A stretch of DNA of 64,000 bases from Rutidosis leptorrhynchoides (Eukaryota; Streptophyta; Magnoliopsida; Asterales; Asteraceae): positions 59,976,501-60,040,500 of the forward strand of contig NC_092339.1 of assembly GCF_046630445.1 (NCBI RefSeq), read 5' to 3'. The notes below the pieces were generated by a model. It saw only the letters and a list, made by a program, of their open reading frames with translations, did no database searches and was not told where the DNA came from. Position 1 is the stretch's first letter, and each line of letters opens with the position of its first letter. Of this stretch, positions 27,712 through 40,892 are shown piece by piece. The position numbers and the translations under genes were made by a program.

Positions 27712-29603
27712 GTAACATCCTTAATCGGGCCTAGATGTAAGATTACTAGATTGCCCTTAAGTTTGTATTGCGTTATTATATGTTTTTATTTTTATTTAAT
27801 ATTTACTATTAAATAATGATGTGGTTAGGACCATTTTGTGACAAGGGTTACAGAACAGGTTTGTTTATTTAATTTGGACTCCGTTTGGGTTGCCAAATGA
27901 TCTACGAAAGATATCAGATAACTGATAAATACCCGTGCGCTGCACAGTGTGAGATTTTAACCCACTTTAGATGACTAGTGCTTCTAATTTCTTCATTTGG
28001 TTTCCAGATTATTCACACACACAAACACATACCTTACCTTCATCTCCTTCACCTAACAAACCCTAAATTCTAATCCTTGTTCTTGAGCTCAAATCGTTTA
28101 CATCTTTGTGTTCCTTGTGATTTACTGATTCTATCAAGGTAAGAATCACAAGTTTTCATGCTTTAATCTTTGAGGAAATTGAGTTTTTGTATTAGTTTTT
28201 ACAAAGTGAGCAATTTGGGTCAAAGTGGTTAAATTTGATGTTGTTTGAGTCTAAATCTTGTGGGTTTATGTTTCTACATGTTTAGTGTCTTTGATTTGGT
28301 CAGTTTTGAGGTCGTAATCGAGCTCTAGAGCAAGAATTGGTTGATTTTGGGTGAAACCCGTCACTTTGTGTTCAGCTTCTACAGATGAACTACCCTCGGC
28401 CGATGGTCTTTGACCATCGACCGATGGTGAGGGACGATCGGCCGGTGGACAAGACCATCGACCGATAGTGTATGACTTCTGACCAACGGATGTAATTTTG
28501 ACGATCGACCGATTGGGGGAGACCATCGACCGATTGGGGGAGACCATCGACCGATGGTGTGTTGACGATCGGCCGATGGATGGGACCATCGACCGATGGT
28601 CTTAGGCAGTGAAAATTTTACTAAGTGTTGAGTTTTAGCCGTTATGCTGCCCGTTTGTATTTTGATGTAAATTTTGAAAGTGCATAAAGTGTTAAGGAGA
28701 AAATTTTTAGCGGATACTTTTTCTGACAAAAATTTCTGTATTGTGTTATTTGATGTTAATGGATAGTAACTAACTTGGTTTGCCTTATGTTCACGTGATA
28801 AAGATAAGGAAGCCGCTCAGTAGTAGATTATCTGAGCTGGTTACTGGTAATTGGTGAGTGGGACTAACTGGAGAATATAGTATATAGAAGCATGTTATAT
28901 TATGATTGCCATGCTTGTTAGATATACTTATTGTTGTGGTTAGTTAGTTCTTGTGAGGACTGCATGTTAGTTGATGCTTTTCTGCTGGAGCCCAGTGCAT
29001 CCCTATTGTGTGGTAGCCTCGGTAGGAGAGATCAACCTGCGGGTTGGGTTCCTCTGTGGTAGCCTAGACAGCCGTGGTGTATATATATGTGAATGACGCG
29101 TCCGTCGCGTGTGGATTATGTATATACATACGGTGGTGGAGGAACTTCTGGTAAGCCCCAGTCCGATCAGCTGGTGGTTAATGGTTTGGCCGAGCCGCCA
29201 GAGTCTCTGTAGACGGCACTTGGGTGATGTTTGTGTGTTAGACTATGTGACATGATTAGTATAACAGTTATGTATGCTATGGCCTGTAGTTAGTCGTACT
29301 CACTTAGCTTCGTGCTAATTCCCCTCCATCTCCTCCCTGCAGGTTATTAGCTTTTGTAAATGTCGCATTTTGGGGAGAAGACGGGCATGACGATGTTATG
29401 TTTGACAGGGTTAACTCTGATGTGGTCTTTTGGAATATGAACCGTGTACTTTTGATAACAGAATGTATATACATCTTTTCATGTTAATATGTAATTTGTT
29501 TTAATGACACGTGACATCGGTTTGTACAATTGTTAATATCGTATTTAATTAATGCTAATGCTTCCGCCACGTATTAAAAAAAAAAAAATTTAGCGGTGTC
29601 ACA
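27711..29603 (+). mobile_element. Solo LTR of a Gypsy-type element
   Basis: 1893 bp, opening TGTAACATCC and ending GCGGTGTCACA, inserted in an (ATT)n microsatellite and flanked by ATTAT on both sides (27706-27710 and 29604-29608). The matching 3' LTR has an uninterrupted (ATT)n tract at 58544-58641, an empty site that confirms the insertion. Edges resemble Tekay/Del-type chromovirus LTRs, but without internal sequence the family is uncertain. No internal domain or second LTR is present. Confidence 0.8.
28395..28605. repeat. Array of ACCATCGACCGATGGT-type near-palindromes in the solo LTR
   Basis: About eight copies of the 16-mer ACCATCGACCGATGGT or close variants (for example GACGATCGGCCGATGG) occur in 210 bp with variable spacers. 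The word is palindromic except for its two central bases. The array is GC-rich in an AT-rich LTR. Confidence 0.85.
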
Positions 29604-29663
<60 letters not shown>

Positions 29664-30835
29664 TAAACAAACAAATGATATCTATATATTACAAGTATAC
29701 TAATATTACATAGTAATATGTTTTAAAATATTAACTAATATATTATTATTTATATTAATATAAAATTTATTAAATTATATATATATATATATATATACAC
29801 AATATAACATATATCTATATATATAACACTTGAAATAACAAAAATATTATTAAAATAAATAAGTAATATATTATATAATTTAAAATATATAAAAACTTGT
29901 TTGATGGTGATTATATGTGTTAATATATATACTTGATATAGGTTCGTGAATCCGAGGTCAACCCTGCATTGTTCAGTATCGTCGTATGAATATTTTTACT
30001 ACAAAATATTGTATTGTGAGTTTCATTACTCCATTTTTAAATGCTTTTGCAATATATATTTTTGGGACTGAGAATACATGCGCTATTTTTATAACTGTTT
30101 TACGAAATAGACACAAGTAATTGAAACTACATTATATGGTTGAATGATCGAAGCCGAATATGCCCCTTTTGCTTGGTAACCTAAGAATTAGTAAACCGAT
30201 CTACTAATTGACGCGAATCCTAAAGATAGATCTATTGGGCCTAACGAACCCCATCCAAAGTACCGGATGCTTTAGTACTTTGAATTCATTTTTATCATGT
30301 CCGAAGGATTTCTCGGAATGATAGGGGATATTCTTATATGCATCTTGTTAATGTCGGTTACCAGGTGTTCACTATATGAATGATTATTTTTGTCTCTATG
30401 CATGGGACTTATATTTATGAGAAATGGAAATGAAAATCTTGTGGTCTATTAAAATGATGAAAATGATTGATTATGATAAACTAATGAACTCACCAACCTT
30501 TTGGTTGACACTTTAAAGCATGTTTATTCTCAGGTATGAAAGAAATCTTCCGCTATGCATTTGCTCATTTTAGAGATATTACTTGGAGTCATTCATGACA
30601 TATTTCAAAAGACGTTGCATTTGAGTCGTTGAATTCATCAAGATTATTATTAAGTCAATTATAGTTGGATATATTATGAAATGGTATGCATGCCGTCAAC
30701 TTTCGATGAAATAAAAGTTTGTCTTTTAAAAACGAATACAATGTTTGTAAAATGTATCATATAGAGGTCAAGTACCTCGCGATGTAACCAAATGTAATGT
30801 ATTCGTCCAGATGGATTAGGACGGGTCTCTACAGG

Positions 30836-30847
30836 TGGTATCAGAGC
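30836..30847 (+). promoter_or_regulatory. Primer-binding site, initiator Met-tRNA type (first copy)
   Basis: TGGTATCAGAGC begins two bases beyond the 5' LTR end, the standard position. A second identical copy lies at 31059-31070. Confidence 0.8.
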
Positions 30848-31058
30848 TGGTTTAAGCTGTGTCATCGGATTAATCATAGAGGGGGTTCTCACAGTGTTAC
30901 CTGTAACGAACCATTGGCTCTTACTCCTCGCGGTCCGAATATGGTTGGCTTTGCCGAGAGGCATGGCCATAAAATCAATGTCTGAGGTACGCTCAGTGGT
31001 CACTAGGCGGTTAGCTGGGAAGGCACTGAGTGGGATGCGTCCCCACTGTATCTACAGG

Positions 31059-31070
31059 TGGTATCAGAGC
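31059..31070 (+). promoter_or_regulatory. Second Met-tRNA primer-site copy
   Basis: TGGTATCAGAGC again, preceded by ATCTACAGG as an LTR end would be. What follows (GGTGGTCTTAGCGAACCAGG) matches the leader of the related element at 19730-19765. This copy, not the first, lines up with the family's leader. Confidence 0.7.
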
Positions 31071-31402
31071 GGTGGTCTTAGCGAACCAGGTCTTGAATTA
31101 GTGTGTCTAACTGATAGTTGTTTAGACGCATTAGTGATTCTGGACTTCGACCGTGTCTGCATGTCAAAAGTTTTGCTTATCATTTAGTTTCGAAAATTAC
31201 CTACTTATCATCCTTAGGAAACTATCTGCTTATCATTCTTAGTCTAGACACATCTTACTGTATTGATTGCCTGAATAGTGTATAGACAAAATTTATATCT
31301 TAGCGTATCTGCTAATTTATATCTTAGCGTATCTATTACGGTAAACTTTGCCTGATATCTTCTGTAAATTTCTCCGTAACTTAAGGGATCCTGGTACTAT
31401 AT

Positions 31403-33389
31403 TGATAGTTTGAGCAGAGGGGCATAAAATACTATTAAATTTTACAAGAAAATACTATTAAATACGATACAATTTTACACAAGATATTTATTTATTTAGA
31501 GAATGGATATACTTACACCTTGCTACAACACTTATAGGCAGTGTACCTAATCGTACAGTAGTGTAGTTTTTAGTAAGTCCGGTTCGTTCCACAGGGATAA
31601 TCTTTAAACAAAGCTTAACGCTATATTAGTTTACTTTTATAAAAATACAAATATATATATAAGTAATATTATTATTATAAAGGGGGGTTTTTACCATTTA
31701 ATGACCGGTTTATCGATTTTAAAACTTTAGTCGCAGTTAAAACCAGATGTAAAATAATAAATAAATACAAGACTTAATTTAAAGCGTAAAGTAAATAACG
31801 ATAATGAAATTGCGAATAATAAAAGTGCGATAAAATAAACTTGCGATAATTAAAAAGTACGATAATTAAAAGTGCAATTAAATACAATAACAATAAGAAT
31901 GCGATAATTAGAAGTGCAATTAAATATAAAATAAAAGAAATTAAATATGAAATAAAAGAATTATGCTTATTTAAACTTCCGTAACCATGATGTTTGACGT
32001 GTTGATTTTAGTTTTATGCCCATGGGTTAATTGTCCTTTGTCCTGGATTATTTAATATGTCCGTCTGGTTTTTGTCCATAACAGTCCATCGGTCATAAAT
32101 TTAAAGTGCGAGTGTCCTCGTCAAATTATCCTTATACCCGAAGTTAAATATTCCAACTAATTGGGGACTTAAACTGTAACAAGATTTTAATACTTTGTTT
32201 AATAATTACAACAGGATGTCGACTGAGTGTAACCCAAGGTTTTAATATTTTGTTATCAATTATACCAAGTGTCCTTGTACATAATTTCACCCCTGTTTTA
32301 ATTATTCTAGTGGCTATTAATCCATTCCCGTGTCCGGTTAAATGAACGATTATTCGTACATATAAATACCCTGCCCATCGTGTTCGATCGAGTGTATATG
32401 GTAATTTATAGGGACGCTCAATTGTAAATCTTTATATTAACATTAAAAAACTATCATTTAGTTAAACAAATATAAAGCCCATTAATAGCCCATAGTCTAA
32501 TTTCCACAAGTGTCGTTCTTTTGTCCAAACCCCAATTATGGTACAAAGCCCAATTACCCAATTTTAGTAATTAGCCCAACATCATGATTACTTCGGATTA
32601 AATAAGCATAATAATAACTTAGCTACGAGACATTAAATTAAAAAGGTTGAACATAACTTACAATGATTAAAAATAGCGTAGCGCTACACGGACAGAATTT
32701 CGACTTACACCTTTACAACATTTGCTAACATACCCTTATTATTAGGATTTAAAATTAAAATATAAATTATATATATATATTTACGTATATATTGAGAGAG
32801 AGAGAGATAGATTATGGATATTGAAAATGATCAGAATTCGGTTGGCTTTATAGGGAATTGAGTTCAGGGGTACTCCGCGACTCGCGACAACTTTTGCCTT
32901 CAAACTCCGCGAGTCGCGGAGTTTGAAAATACAGCTCACCAACTTTGGAGTCTTTCTTGACGACGGATTTTTATTATTTATATAATATATAAATAATTAT
33001 AAGAATTATTTAAATATTATATTATATTTATGTGCATAGTTGACTTGTAATTTTTAGTCCGTTGCGTCGAGCGTTGAGAGTTGACTCATGTCCCGGTTAC
33101 GGATTTTCGAACGTTCTTGCGTACAATTTTATATTTTGTACTTTGCGTTTTGAATCTTGTACTCTTGTAATTTCGAGACGTTTCTTATCAATAATTGGAA
33201 CCTCTTTGATTGTATTTTGTACTTTTGAGCTTTTTGGTCGTTTGCGTCTTCAATTCATCGAATCTGTCTTTTGTCTTCACCTTTTATTATTTAAACGAAT
33301 ATCACTTGTAAATAGAACAATTGCAACTAAAAGCTTGTCTTTCTTGAGGAATAATGCTATGAAATATATGTTCGTTTTTAGCATTATCA
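31403..33389 (-). mobile_element. Solo LTR of the Athila-type family, reverse orientation
   Basis: On the minus strand 1987 bp run TGATAATGCTAAAAACGAAC...CTATCA and align along their whole length with the LTRs at 40893 and 55790. They share the CCTGTGGAACGAACCGGAC block and the CTCCGCGA(C/G)TCGCGGAG palindromes. TATAT flanks both sides (31398-31402 and 33390-33394). There is no internal sequence. Confidence 0.85.
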
Positions 33390-33489
33390 TATATATATCT
33401 ATGCATATTATGCATTGAGAGTACCATCCAACTATCATTTGCTGTCACTAAACGTTTCATACCAAAAATCTTTTTTGTGATCGCGTAAG

Positions 33490-33990
33490 ATGGCCTCTAC
33501 GAATCGACCAAGTTCATCTGACTCAGAAGATAGCGTGACGGGAGCGCACCAACCGATAAACTACAGTGATTACTGGAGAAAATGGGGGTGGGTTCCCGAC
33601 ATACTCACCCTATGGAGAAGGGAAGAAGGTACTCCATATCATGAGCCGAATCTACCGCCTAATGTCGGAGTACTCGACCCGCTCACCGGCGAACCTGTTC
33701 GCAACACTGTTTATACCCTCTTTGCGAGAATTTTTCGTCTTGTGGCTACCATTAACGGAACTAGAGAAGATAACCAACCTCCATCTCACACTGATAACCA
33801 GCCAGGGTTAGTAGAAAAAGTCAACGAACTTCGTGCTCGAGTAGTAGCTTTGGAGAATATGGTGAAAAACTTACCAGCTTCAGCAACATCATCGGCACCA
33901 ATAGTACCACCAACATCAACAACAGTACCACCAACAACCCAAGTTTCAACATCACACGCCTTAATATCACAATCTATACCTCGAACATAA
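33490..33990 (+). CDS. Small conserved LARD-family ORF, function unknown
   Basis: An open frame of 166 residues with a good ATG, about 95 bp beyond the end of the nested solo LTR. Features are a Ser-rich start (RPSSSDSEDSVTG), an aromatic segment (YSDYWRKWGWVPDILTLWRR), PVRNTVYTLFARIFRLV, a short heptad-like helix (LVEKVNELRARVVALENMV, about residues 106-124) and a Pro/Thr/Ser-rich tail. There is no protease, polymerase or zinc-knuckle motif. The related minus-strand element keeps a recognisable counterpart at 18940-19370. It is the only reading frame in the 3.5-kb internal domain that two copies share. It might be a reduced Gag-like or accessory protein, but this is inference. Confidence 0.55.
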   Translation: MASTNRPSSSDSEDSVTGAHQPINYSDYWRKWGWVPDILTLWRREEGTPYHEPNLPPNVGVLDPLTGEPVRNTVYTLFARIFRLVATINGTREDNQPPSHTDNQPGLVEKVNELRARVVALENMVKNLPASATSSAPIVPPTSTTVPPTTQVSTSHALISQSIPRT

Positions 33991-35276
33991 TCTTCGTTTT
34001 GCATATCGTTTTACATCGATTATCTTCGTTCCACATGGCGATTATGTAATCTCTAAAGTTTTAGAGATTAGGTATTCTAGTTCTAACGGTAAATTAAATG
34101 AGATTAATATTTTATTGACTCATTAAATCTATGATTACATCTGAAGGCAATATATATGTAAGTATATTTTCATAAAGATTGTAATTAAAAATTCTTTTGT
34201 ACAAACTGTTAATGGTGAAAATATTTTAACGGGTAGGTAATACCCGAGAAATATTTAAATTTCACATTAATATGTTACACTGTACATTCTTCAATTCAGA
34301 TTCAGCAGTCATTAACAATACTGCTCAAATCCACACATATACTTATTCGTTCACCAAAGAGTAACCATTTTCATTCCAATTCAATTTCATATACGAGTTT
34401 CTGCCGATCACAATCCAAGTCCAGATTTGACAAGTGGCATAATGAAGAAAATAATGAACAAAATAAAATTGATTAGTAACCAAATAATTAACTACGTAAA
34501 ATTTTAAACCTATACTAACCAATTCCTAGCTGACTGTTCCTAGCTAACTGTTCCTATATGACCATATCCTTATAATATACTAGTTTTGGTTAAACTATTA
34601 GACTACTGGATTACTATCATGGACAATTAAAAAGTATTAAAAGAGTAGAAAATATTAATTATAACATTTTAATTTAAAAATATCATTAAATAAGTTACAT
34701 CTTCTACAGTTAAACATCTCTTCAAGTTTGCCACTTGATTTCATCTTAAACATTCATTCGTATCTTGACGATTACAATCAGCGTTTAATCATCTAAAAAC
34801 ACAATTCTCTTGAAACCACCTCGAATTGATAACCGACGATTCAGATATGGCTGCATTAAATACAGAGGAAACAGTAAAATTGTAGATGGCCTAAATGGCC
34901 AAGAGATTGATGATAAAGAATGGAGTGTTGGGAACGCTCGATAGAAAAATTGGAACTGAAAAATGGATTGAGTTAACCATGAAGGAGACCAAGGACAAAT
35001 ACAAGGACCAAACCTTATATTCAAAGAATCCAGGTAATTCTGGATCCGATGAAATCTTTAGAGAATATCTTGCTCCGAAGTCATGTTAAAATCTTGCGGA
35101 AAATTTTCTTCATCAACTTTCGAACTTAGAAATTCCAGAATATCATCATAAATATCTTCGATAAATACTCTCGTCCGAAATTATATATCTCTTCGTGCTT
35201 TCTGTATTTCATTATAATGGAAACTTCTGTAAAATTTAAGTATAAGTTAGAAATGATTTTGGGAGAAGTGTTGGGG

Positions 35277-36979
35277 TGATATTGCTCAATTACATTATAT
35301 ATATCTCTCGCAATATCGTGTGAAATACTCTAGAATCAAGGATAAGGAAGGCGTTTCTACAAGTAATAGACAAAGATATGCAAATTTGTATCGAAAAGTG
35401 ATTTGTGAAGAGTTTTGATGAATTATGACCATTCGATAAGTTGTGATATCATCATAGTTGATCCCGATACAAGTTATGGTCAAATTAGCGCTCTAAAATG
35501 GTAAAACAAGGCTTCAGATATGTTGAACGTCGTCCAAAATGATTGGGACTCCGTCCAAATAAAGGGAGATTACGAAAAAACAAGACAGTAAACTTCAGCA
35601 CATCTGGACGCCGTCCAGAAATCTGGACGCCGTCCAGAAATCTGGACGCCGTCCAGTCCTTCTTTACTGGACGCCATCCAAAAGTAGGTTTCAGCCTACT
35701 TTTGACTTTTGGGCCACTTTAACCACTTTAAAACCAAATGATTGAGAGAGCAGTACAGATAGATACGATCAGATACGAACCAGAGGCGTTAGAAGACGAT
35801 TTTAGGAGCATTTTTGGAGAACTCCAAGCTCTTTCAAGTGGTCTAACATCCAAGAATCAAGAAACCAATCCTTCTCCATCTAAGATTCATTCTCCTAATA
35901 GGTTTTTTTCTTGTTCTCAAAGAATGAATTCTACTTATCATTTGATTGTTATTTTGCTTGTTATCATGATTGTTGGCTAAACTCTATAATGTTTGTCTAG
36001 ATTAATAACCAAAGTATTGGATGTAAACTTATTGATTGAATGTATTATGTGTGATAGATTAAAGATTGAATTAAAGAACCATGCTTATTGATGTTAAATC
36101 GTTTGTATCTAGTTAATTGATATGTTGTTGATAAAGAGAACTCTTGTTGATGTATCATATTGATTTACAATCAACTTGTCTTAGATTGATTGTTTACTAA
36201 ACCGGACCAAGGGGGTAAATTAGATCAAAACGATTAGACGATATAGGGATGAATTGTGTAGAGCGAATGCAAAAGACAATTGGTATTCAAGTCTTTGATC
36301 TAGCTAATCAACTAGTCACAAACGAAAAGGTCTAGGTGATAGGGAACCCTCCACTTAGTAATTCTAGTTTGAGTACTTGCTAAAGAGAACTCTTGGTATG
36401 TCGATTTGGGTGATTAGCATATATATCATAGTTATTTGGTTACAAACACGAGAACTATAGAGAAAAGGGAACCCTTGATCTTGTAATCGAGTTTGCATGT
36501 TTACTAAAGATAACTCTTGGTGAATCTATTAGGTAACATACACACATATTCATTCAATCGGGTCTTAACAATATAACTTACATCCAATACCGAGGCTAAA
36601 ATATCTAGATGAACATTTCATCTCTTTGATCTAAATCAAACTATCTTATTTGCTTTCTTTGCACTTGTTTTCATTATATAAACTTAAAAGACCAAAAATA
36701 TTGTTTTTACTTTTAATCTTCTCCGATTTGGCTAAATCGTTAAATAGCCACAAAAACATAATATCTTGTACTTTAAGTTTCATTTACTTAGTTAATCATA
36801 ATATAGTTTCTAATTCTAGTTTGACTAATACAACTGTCCTTGGAATGATACACGGAACTAAACCATTATTTATACTACTACACGATCGGATACACTGCCC
36901 GTTAGTGTGTAACAATCTTTAATCGGTATTTTTCCATACTATTTCATACAACAATTCATATACCATGTTTTGAACATCA
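35277..36979 (+). mobile_element. Solo LTR of another Gypsy-type family
   Basis: 1703 bp running TGATATTGCTCA...TTTTGAACATCA, flanked by TGGGG at 35272-35276 and 36980-36984. The flanking text, closed up, aligns with the uninterrupted related element (minus strand near 17350-17420), which confirms the insertion. The right end has ACTACACGATCGGATACACT and AGTGTGTAACAATC, resembling the U5 of the Athila-type LTRs, hence the + orientation. No internal domain is present. Confidence 0.8.
35604..35685. repeat. CTGGACGCCGTCCAG near-palindrome array
   Basis: Three 19-bp units (CTGGACGCCGTCCAGAAAT and close forms) plus a fourth, weaker copy lie in this solo LTR. Each is palindromic around one central base. 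Related half-words occur at 35528-35555. Confidence 0.85.
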
Positions 36980-36984
36980 TGGGG

Positions 36985-38038
36985 ATTGAAGCATGAGTTA
37001 GTATAATATAATGACGCCCGACCAATGTGATTATATTACAGTAAGTCATGCTGAGTTTCTAATGGAACGTGATAAAGGATCACAGATCCTACCTTTATCA
37101 TGAACCATGTTAAATAACTCTTTCATTCTATTTAACCTCTGAACATATCAAGAAAGTATATTCTTGATAGTTCCATCCTCAGGGATTCTGGTAATTTGAC
37201 AAATCAAATCGTGCTAATACATTCCTTTCTGCTTAGAATACTATGATCATTCGAAACTCCATACTTACGAATATTGAACCATTACTCGCTATTCTAGAGG
37301 TCGAGAAGAGAATAAAAAGGCAAAAAGCTTCGAAACATAAGGGAAGATATAAAACTCGACAACAACACTGAAATCATAAACTGAGTACATTAATACGAAT
37401 AGCAATATAAAGACATGAGAGTATGATAAATACAATAACCCCAAGAGCAAAGTAGAAGTAAACAAATTCCTCCGGTGGTAGATGAAAAAGGAGAATGATC
37501 GATATGAAAGTCAGGAATATATCCAGAATTAAAACTGGATGAAGCATATTGACTGATGATTTGAAAGTATGAATTAAAATATAGAAAATGGGAGTGGTAA
37601 GAAGTAATGGAACGGAAGAAGTTCATTTATAAAGAAAATACCAGACAAAGCAATCGAGACAGATGATCGCATTTAATTATAGAGATCTTAATTTCCATAA
37701 ATCCCGAAGAATCAGATTTTATAGATTTCCAAGATTTTCTTTTAAATCCCTTGAATTCCGGAATTCAACCGAGACAACGTCAAAAGTTAAGATGAACCTT
37801 ATTTTTGTAAATTCAAATGTGACCACGTCAAAAGCTAAGGCGAATCTTTATTTTCTCATTTCACTCTTTTGTGATAGCTTCATTTGTACGCTGCAAATAA
37901 TCAAATCGTTTTATCTATATTAATCAATAATGATAAAACTCTATTTATCAACTCATATTCGTCATGACAACATTTTTATTGTTGGCCATGACGACCTCAC
38001 TCAAATTTCGGGACGAAATTTCTTTAACGGGTAGGTAC
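36985..38038 (+). other. 3' part of the LARD-like internal domain
   Basis: Non-coding as far as I can see. The first part (36985-37210) aligns with the internal domain of the related element (about 17100-17350, minus strand), including GCATGAGTTAGTATAATATA and ACAGTAAGTCATGCTGAGTT. It ends with the polypurine tract at 38011-38038. Confidence 0.7.
38011..38038 (+). promoter_or_regulatory. Polypurine tract region of the large LARD-like element
   Basis: GGACGAAATTTCTTTAACGG followed by GTAGGTAC abuts the LTR start TGTGACGACC. It is identical to the tract of the element at 13312-22769. Confidence 0.75.
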
Positions 38039-38939
38039 TGTGACGACCCGGAAATTTCCGACCAAATTTAAACTTAATCTTTATATGTTTCCGACACGAT
38101 AAGCAAAGTCTGTAACATTGAAATCTCCAAAAACTTTGAACTATGTTCATGTATTCATTTACCCTTCGACTGCTCTCGATGATTCATGAACAATTAATTG
38201 TAAATAGATATGTGTGTATGTATATATAAATAACAATTCGAAATATAATTTGAAGTATTATATGTTGTTGTTATTAAAAATTAATAAAATAAAAATAGGA
38301 TATTATAATAATTATTATTTAAAATATATCTCTATATATAAATAAAGTATATTAAATATAAATATTATGTAATTTTAAAATAAACGGTGATACGAAAATG
38401 GGTTCTATAAATTTTAGGCTTATTAAAAATGTATTTAGGAACTATTTGTTAAGTTTTAACACTTTTTATATTTTACCCAGAATTGAGAGGGACAGTTGAT
38501 GTAATTTTTATTTAATAAATTAATGATCAAATTTTATACCATAATGACAAAAATAAATAAAGATACTTAATTTAAAAATTTGGGAGTTTTCTGAAAACTT
38601 TTATCCACCATTGATTAACCACGGAGCACGATATAGCACTCCGTGAAAATTGTCGATAGAAATAAATCCAATTACTCGGCTGCTACACTATTCTTTTAGT
38701 TGATTTACTTATTCCGTGTCATTGTCTTGTTTTCATTCACTCACCACTTAAGCTATATATATTTACATATATGTATATAATATACTTACACTTGCACATG
38801 GGATTTAAATCACAGACAACTATCTTCACCTTTATATATATGTGAAAGATACTTGTAACAAAAACAATCAATAAACCAAATTACTTATTTCCTGGTCACT
38901 GTTCTTTTCCTTTTCTTGATTTTTCCTGATTACTAGTAG

Positions 38940-39045
<106 letters not shown>

Positions 39046-40861
39046 GACCAATTAACATACATACATACATACATATCAATATTATATATATAATTATAGG
39101 AACAGACATCTACTCATAATTCTATCTCTTGTCTTTTGAGTTACCAAACAAAGAAGTGTCACGAGATATTTTTATATTCTATTGATACTTTATTAATTTT
39201 ATCAATCAACCACAGTAATCTTTTCTTATATACCATACCATTGAATAACTTAAACACACTTACACTACCTCAAAATCATCGACCACCATTACCATCTTTT
39301 AACTTATCAACCCAAGAACTAAAAACCATTCCTACTAGTTATTTCGATTCCTACTTTGATCATCAACGATCAACCCTTATAACCACCTTTAGGGTTATTT
39401 GAGTTAAATCAAACCATCACCAAAACTTCACTTTCGACCTCCAACTAAGTATCGAAAGCTGCAACTGCAACCTGCTCGATATGTTGCTACTATGCTGTCC
39501 GAAGACCACTATGGTTTTCTGTTCGTTGTTGATGACGAAGCAAGATCAAATAAACATCATCGAACCACCATCCTTGTTCTTCTATTCGACCAAATCCCTC
39601 TGAAACCATCATCCACTTGTTCTTCTTTCAATCACCATTCACCACCTTCATTATTTTTTTTTCTTTTCCTCACCAACACCAACATCTGCAACCCGCCATC
39701 ATCATAGTAATCGAGCAAACTACTACCCCGTTTGTTTCTGCTTCTTTTCTACGGACATTATGAACAACTGCCATTAACCACTTTATCGAAAGACCTACAA
39801 CACCCATTTAGTATTGTTGTTTCACTGATGCTACGCTTAAACTTTCATGTTTCCTATTTCTTCGTGACACCACTAAACCCAAATACCACCATCACCAATC
39901 GATAAACCCATCGCATTCTTCTTCCTTCACTTCCCTCACATCACGGATCATCTAGAGTCACCACCACGAACCACCAACAAATAATTCTGCTATTGTCTTC
40001 CCTTCAATTTTACAGTTATTATTTGACAAGATACCTCAAACTACAACCCACCGTTCACCTTCAAACACTATGAAACGATTCTGCTGCAATACATTTTTTT
40101 CTTTCTTTTCTTCTAAACCGCTATTGCTGAAGTACTTTTATTTTTGTTTCATGGTTAAACGTGAATGATAATAATGGCTAGCAATACTATGATGATTCAG
40201 AGATGATGATTAAATGGTTTTCTTGATGGCCGACCAAAAACAAAAAGGGCAAATAAAGGGACGTGTTATTTTCTTTGTAATTAGGTAAAGTTTATGATGA
40301 TGATGATGCGTTTGTAACAGCTAGATCAAACCCCACACAAAAGATTAACTTTACAGTTGTATTAACTTGTACGATACCTAAATGAAATTAGTAATTTAGT
40401 TGTTGGGCCGTAACGGAATTAGTCATAATTGTTGGGCCTTAAACTAGTTTAATTCATTGGGCTGAGAATTTGTTCTAGTTATCGAGCCTAGTTTGCTGGT
40501 TGCTCGCATACTACTGCGTCCTACCTTTCCAGATCTAATTCCACTTCTACTACAACATGATGATGATGTAATGAAAACTATGATGGTGTATGATAGATTA
40601 TATTAGATGAAATTGATTAGATGATATGGTTATAATAATAAGCATGGTGATTTACATAGTAAAACGAGTATAATGATAAGATTGATGATGGTATGTTGAT
40701 GTTAATAACGACGATGAGAGAAATCGTGATGTTATATGACGGTCTCAAGATGTTGATGATGCGGTAGTGATGATAAGTCGATGTGGTTAGATGATAAGTA
40801 ATGTGATTAGATGATAAGATGGTAATGATATAAAAGAAAGGATGATGATGAAGATGTTGAA

Positions 40862-40892
40862 CCACCGAGGCATCAGCCTGAGTGGTATCAGC
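40862..40892 (+). mobile_element. SINE, 5' head (interrupted)
   Basis: Starts after a 16-bp duplication TGATGAAGATGTTGAA (40846-40861). It carries an A-box-like AGCCTGAGTGGTATCAG. The element stops at 40892 where the Athila-type LTR begins; its last five bases, TCAGC, are repeated at 57765-57769. Confidence 0.85.

Noticed and set aside
28266-28729. Arg/Ser-rich frames in the solo LTR
   Set aside because: They are readings of the ACCATCGACCGATGGT array in different frames.
40862-40892. Possible tRNA gene from the A- and B-box words
   Set aside because: The boxes belong to SINE heads. No cloverleaf with acceptor and anticodon arms can be drawn, and an A tail and target duplication are present.
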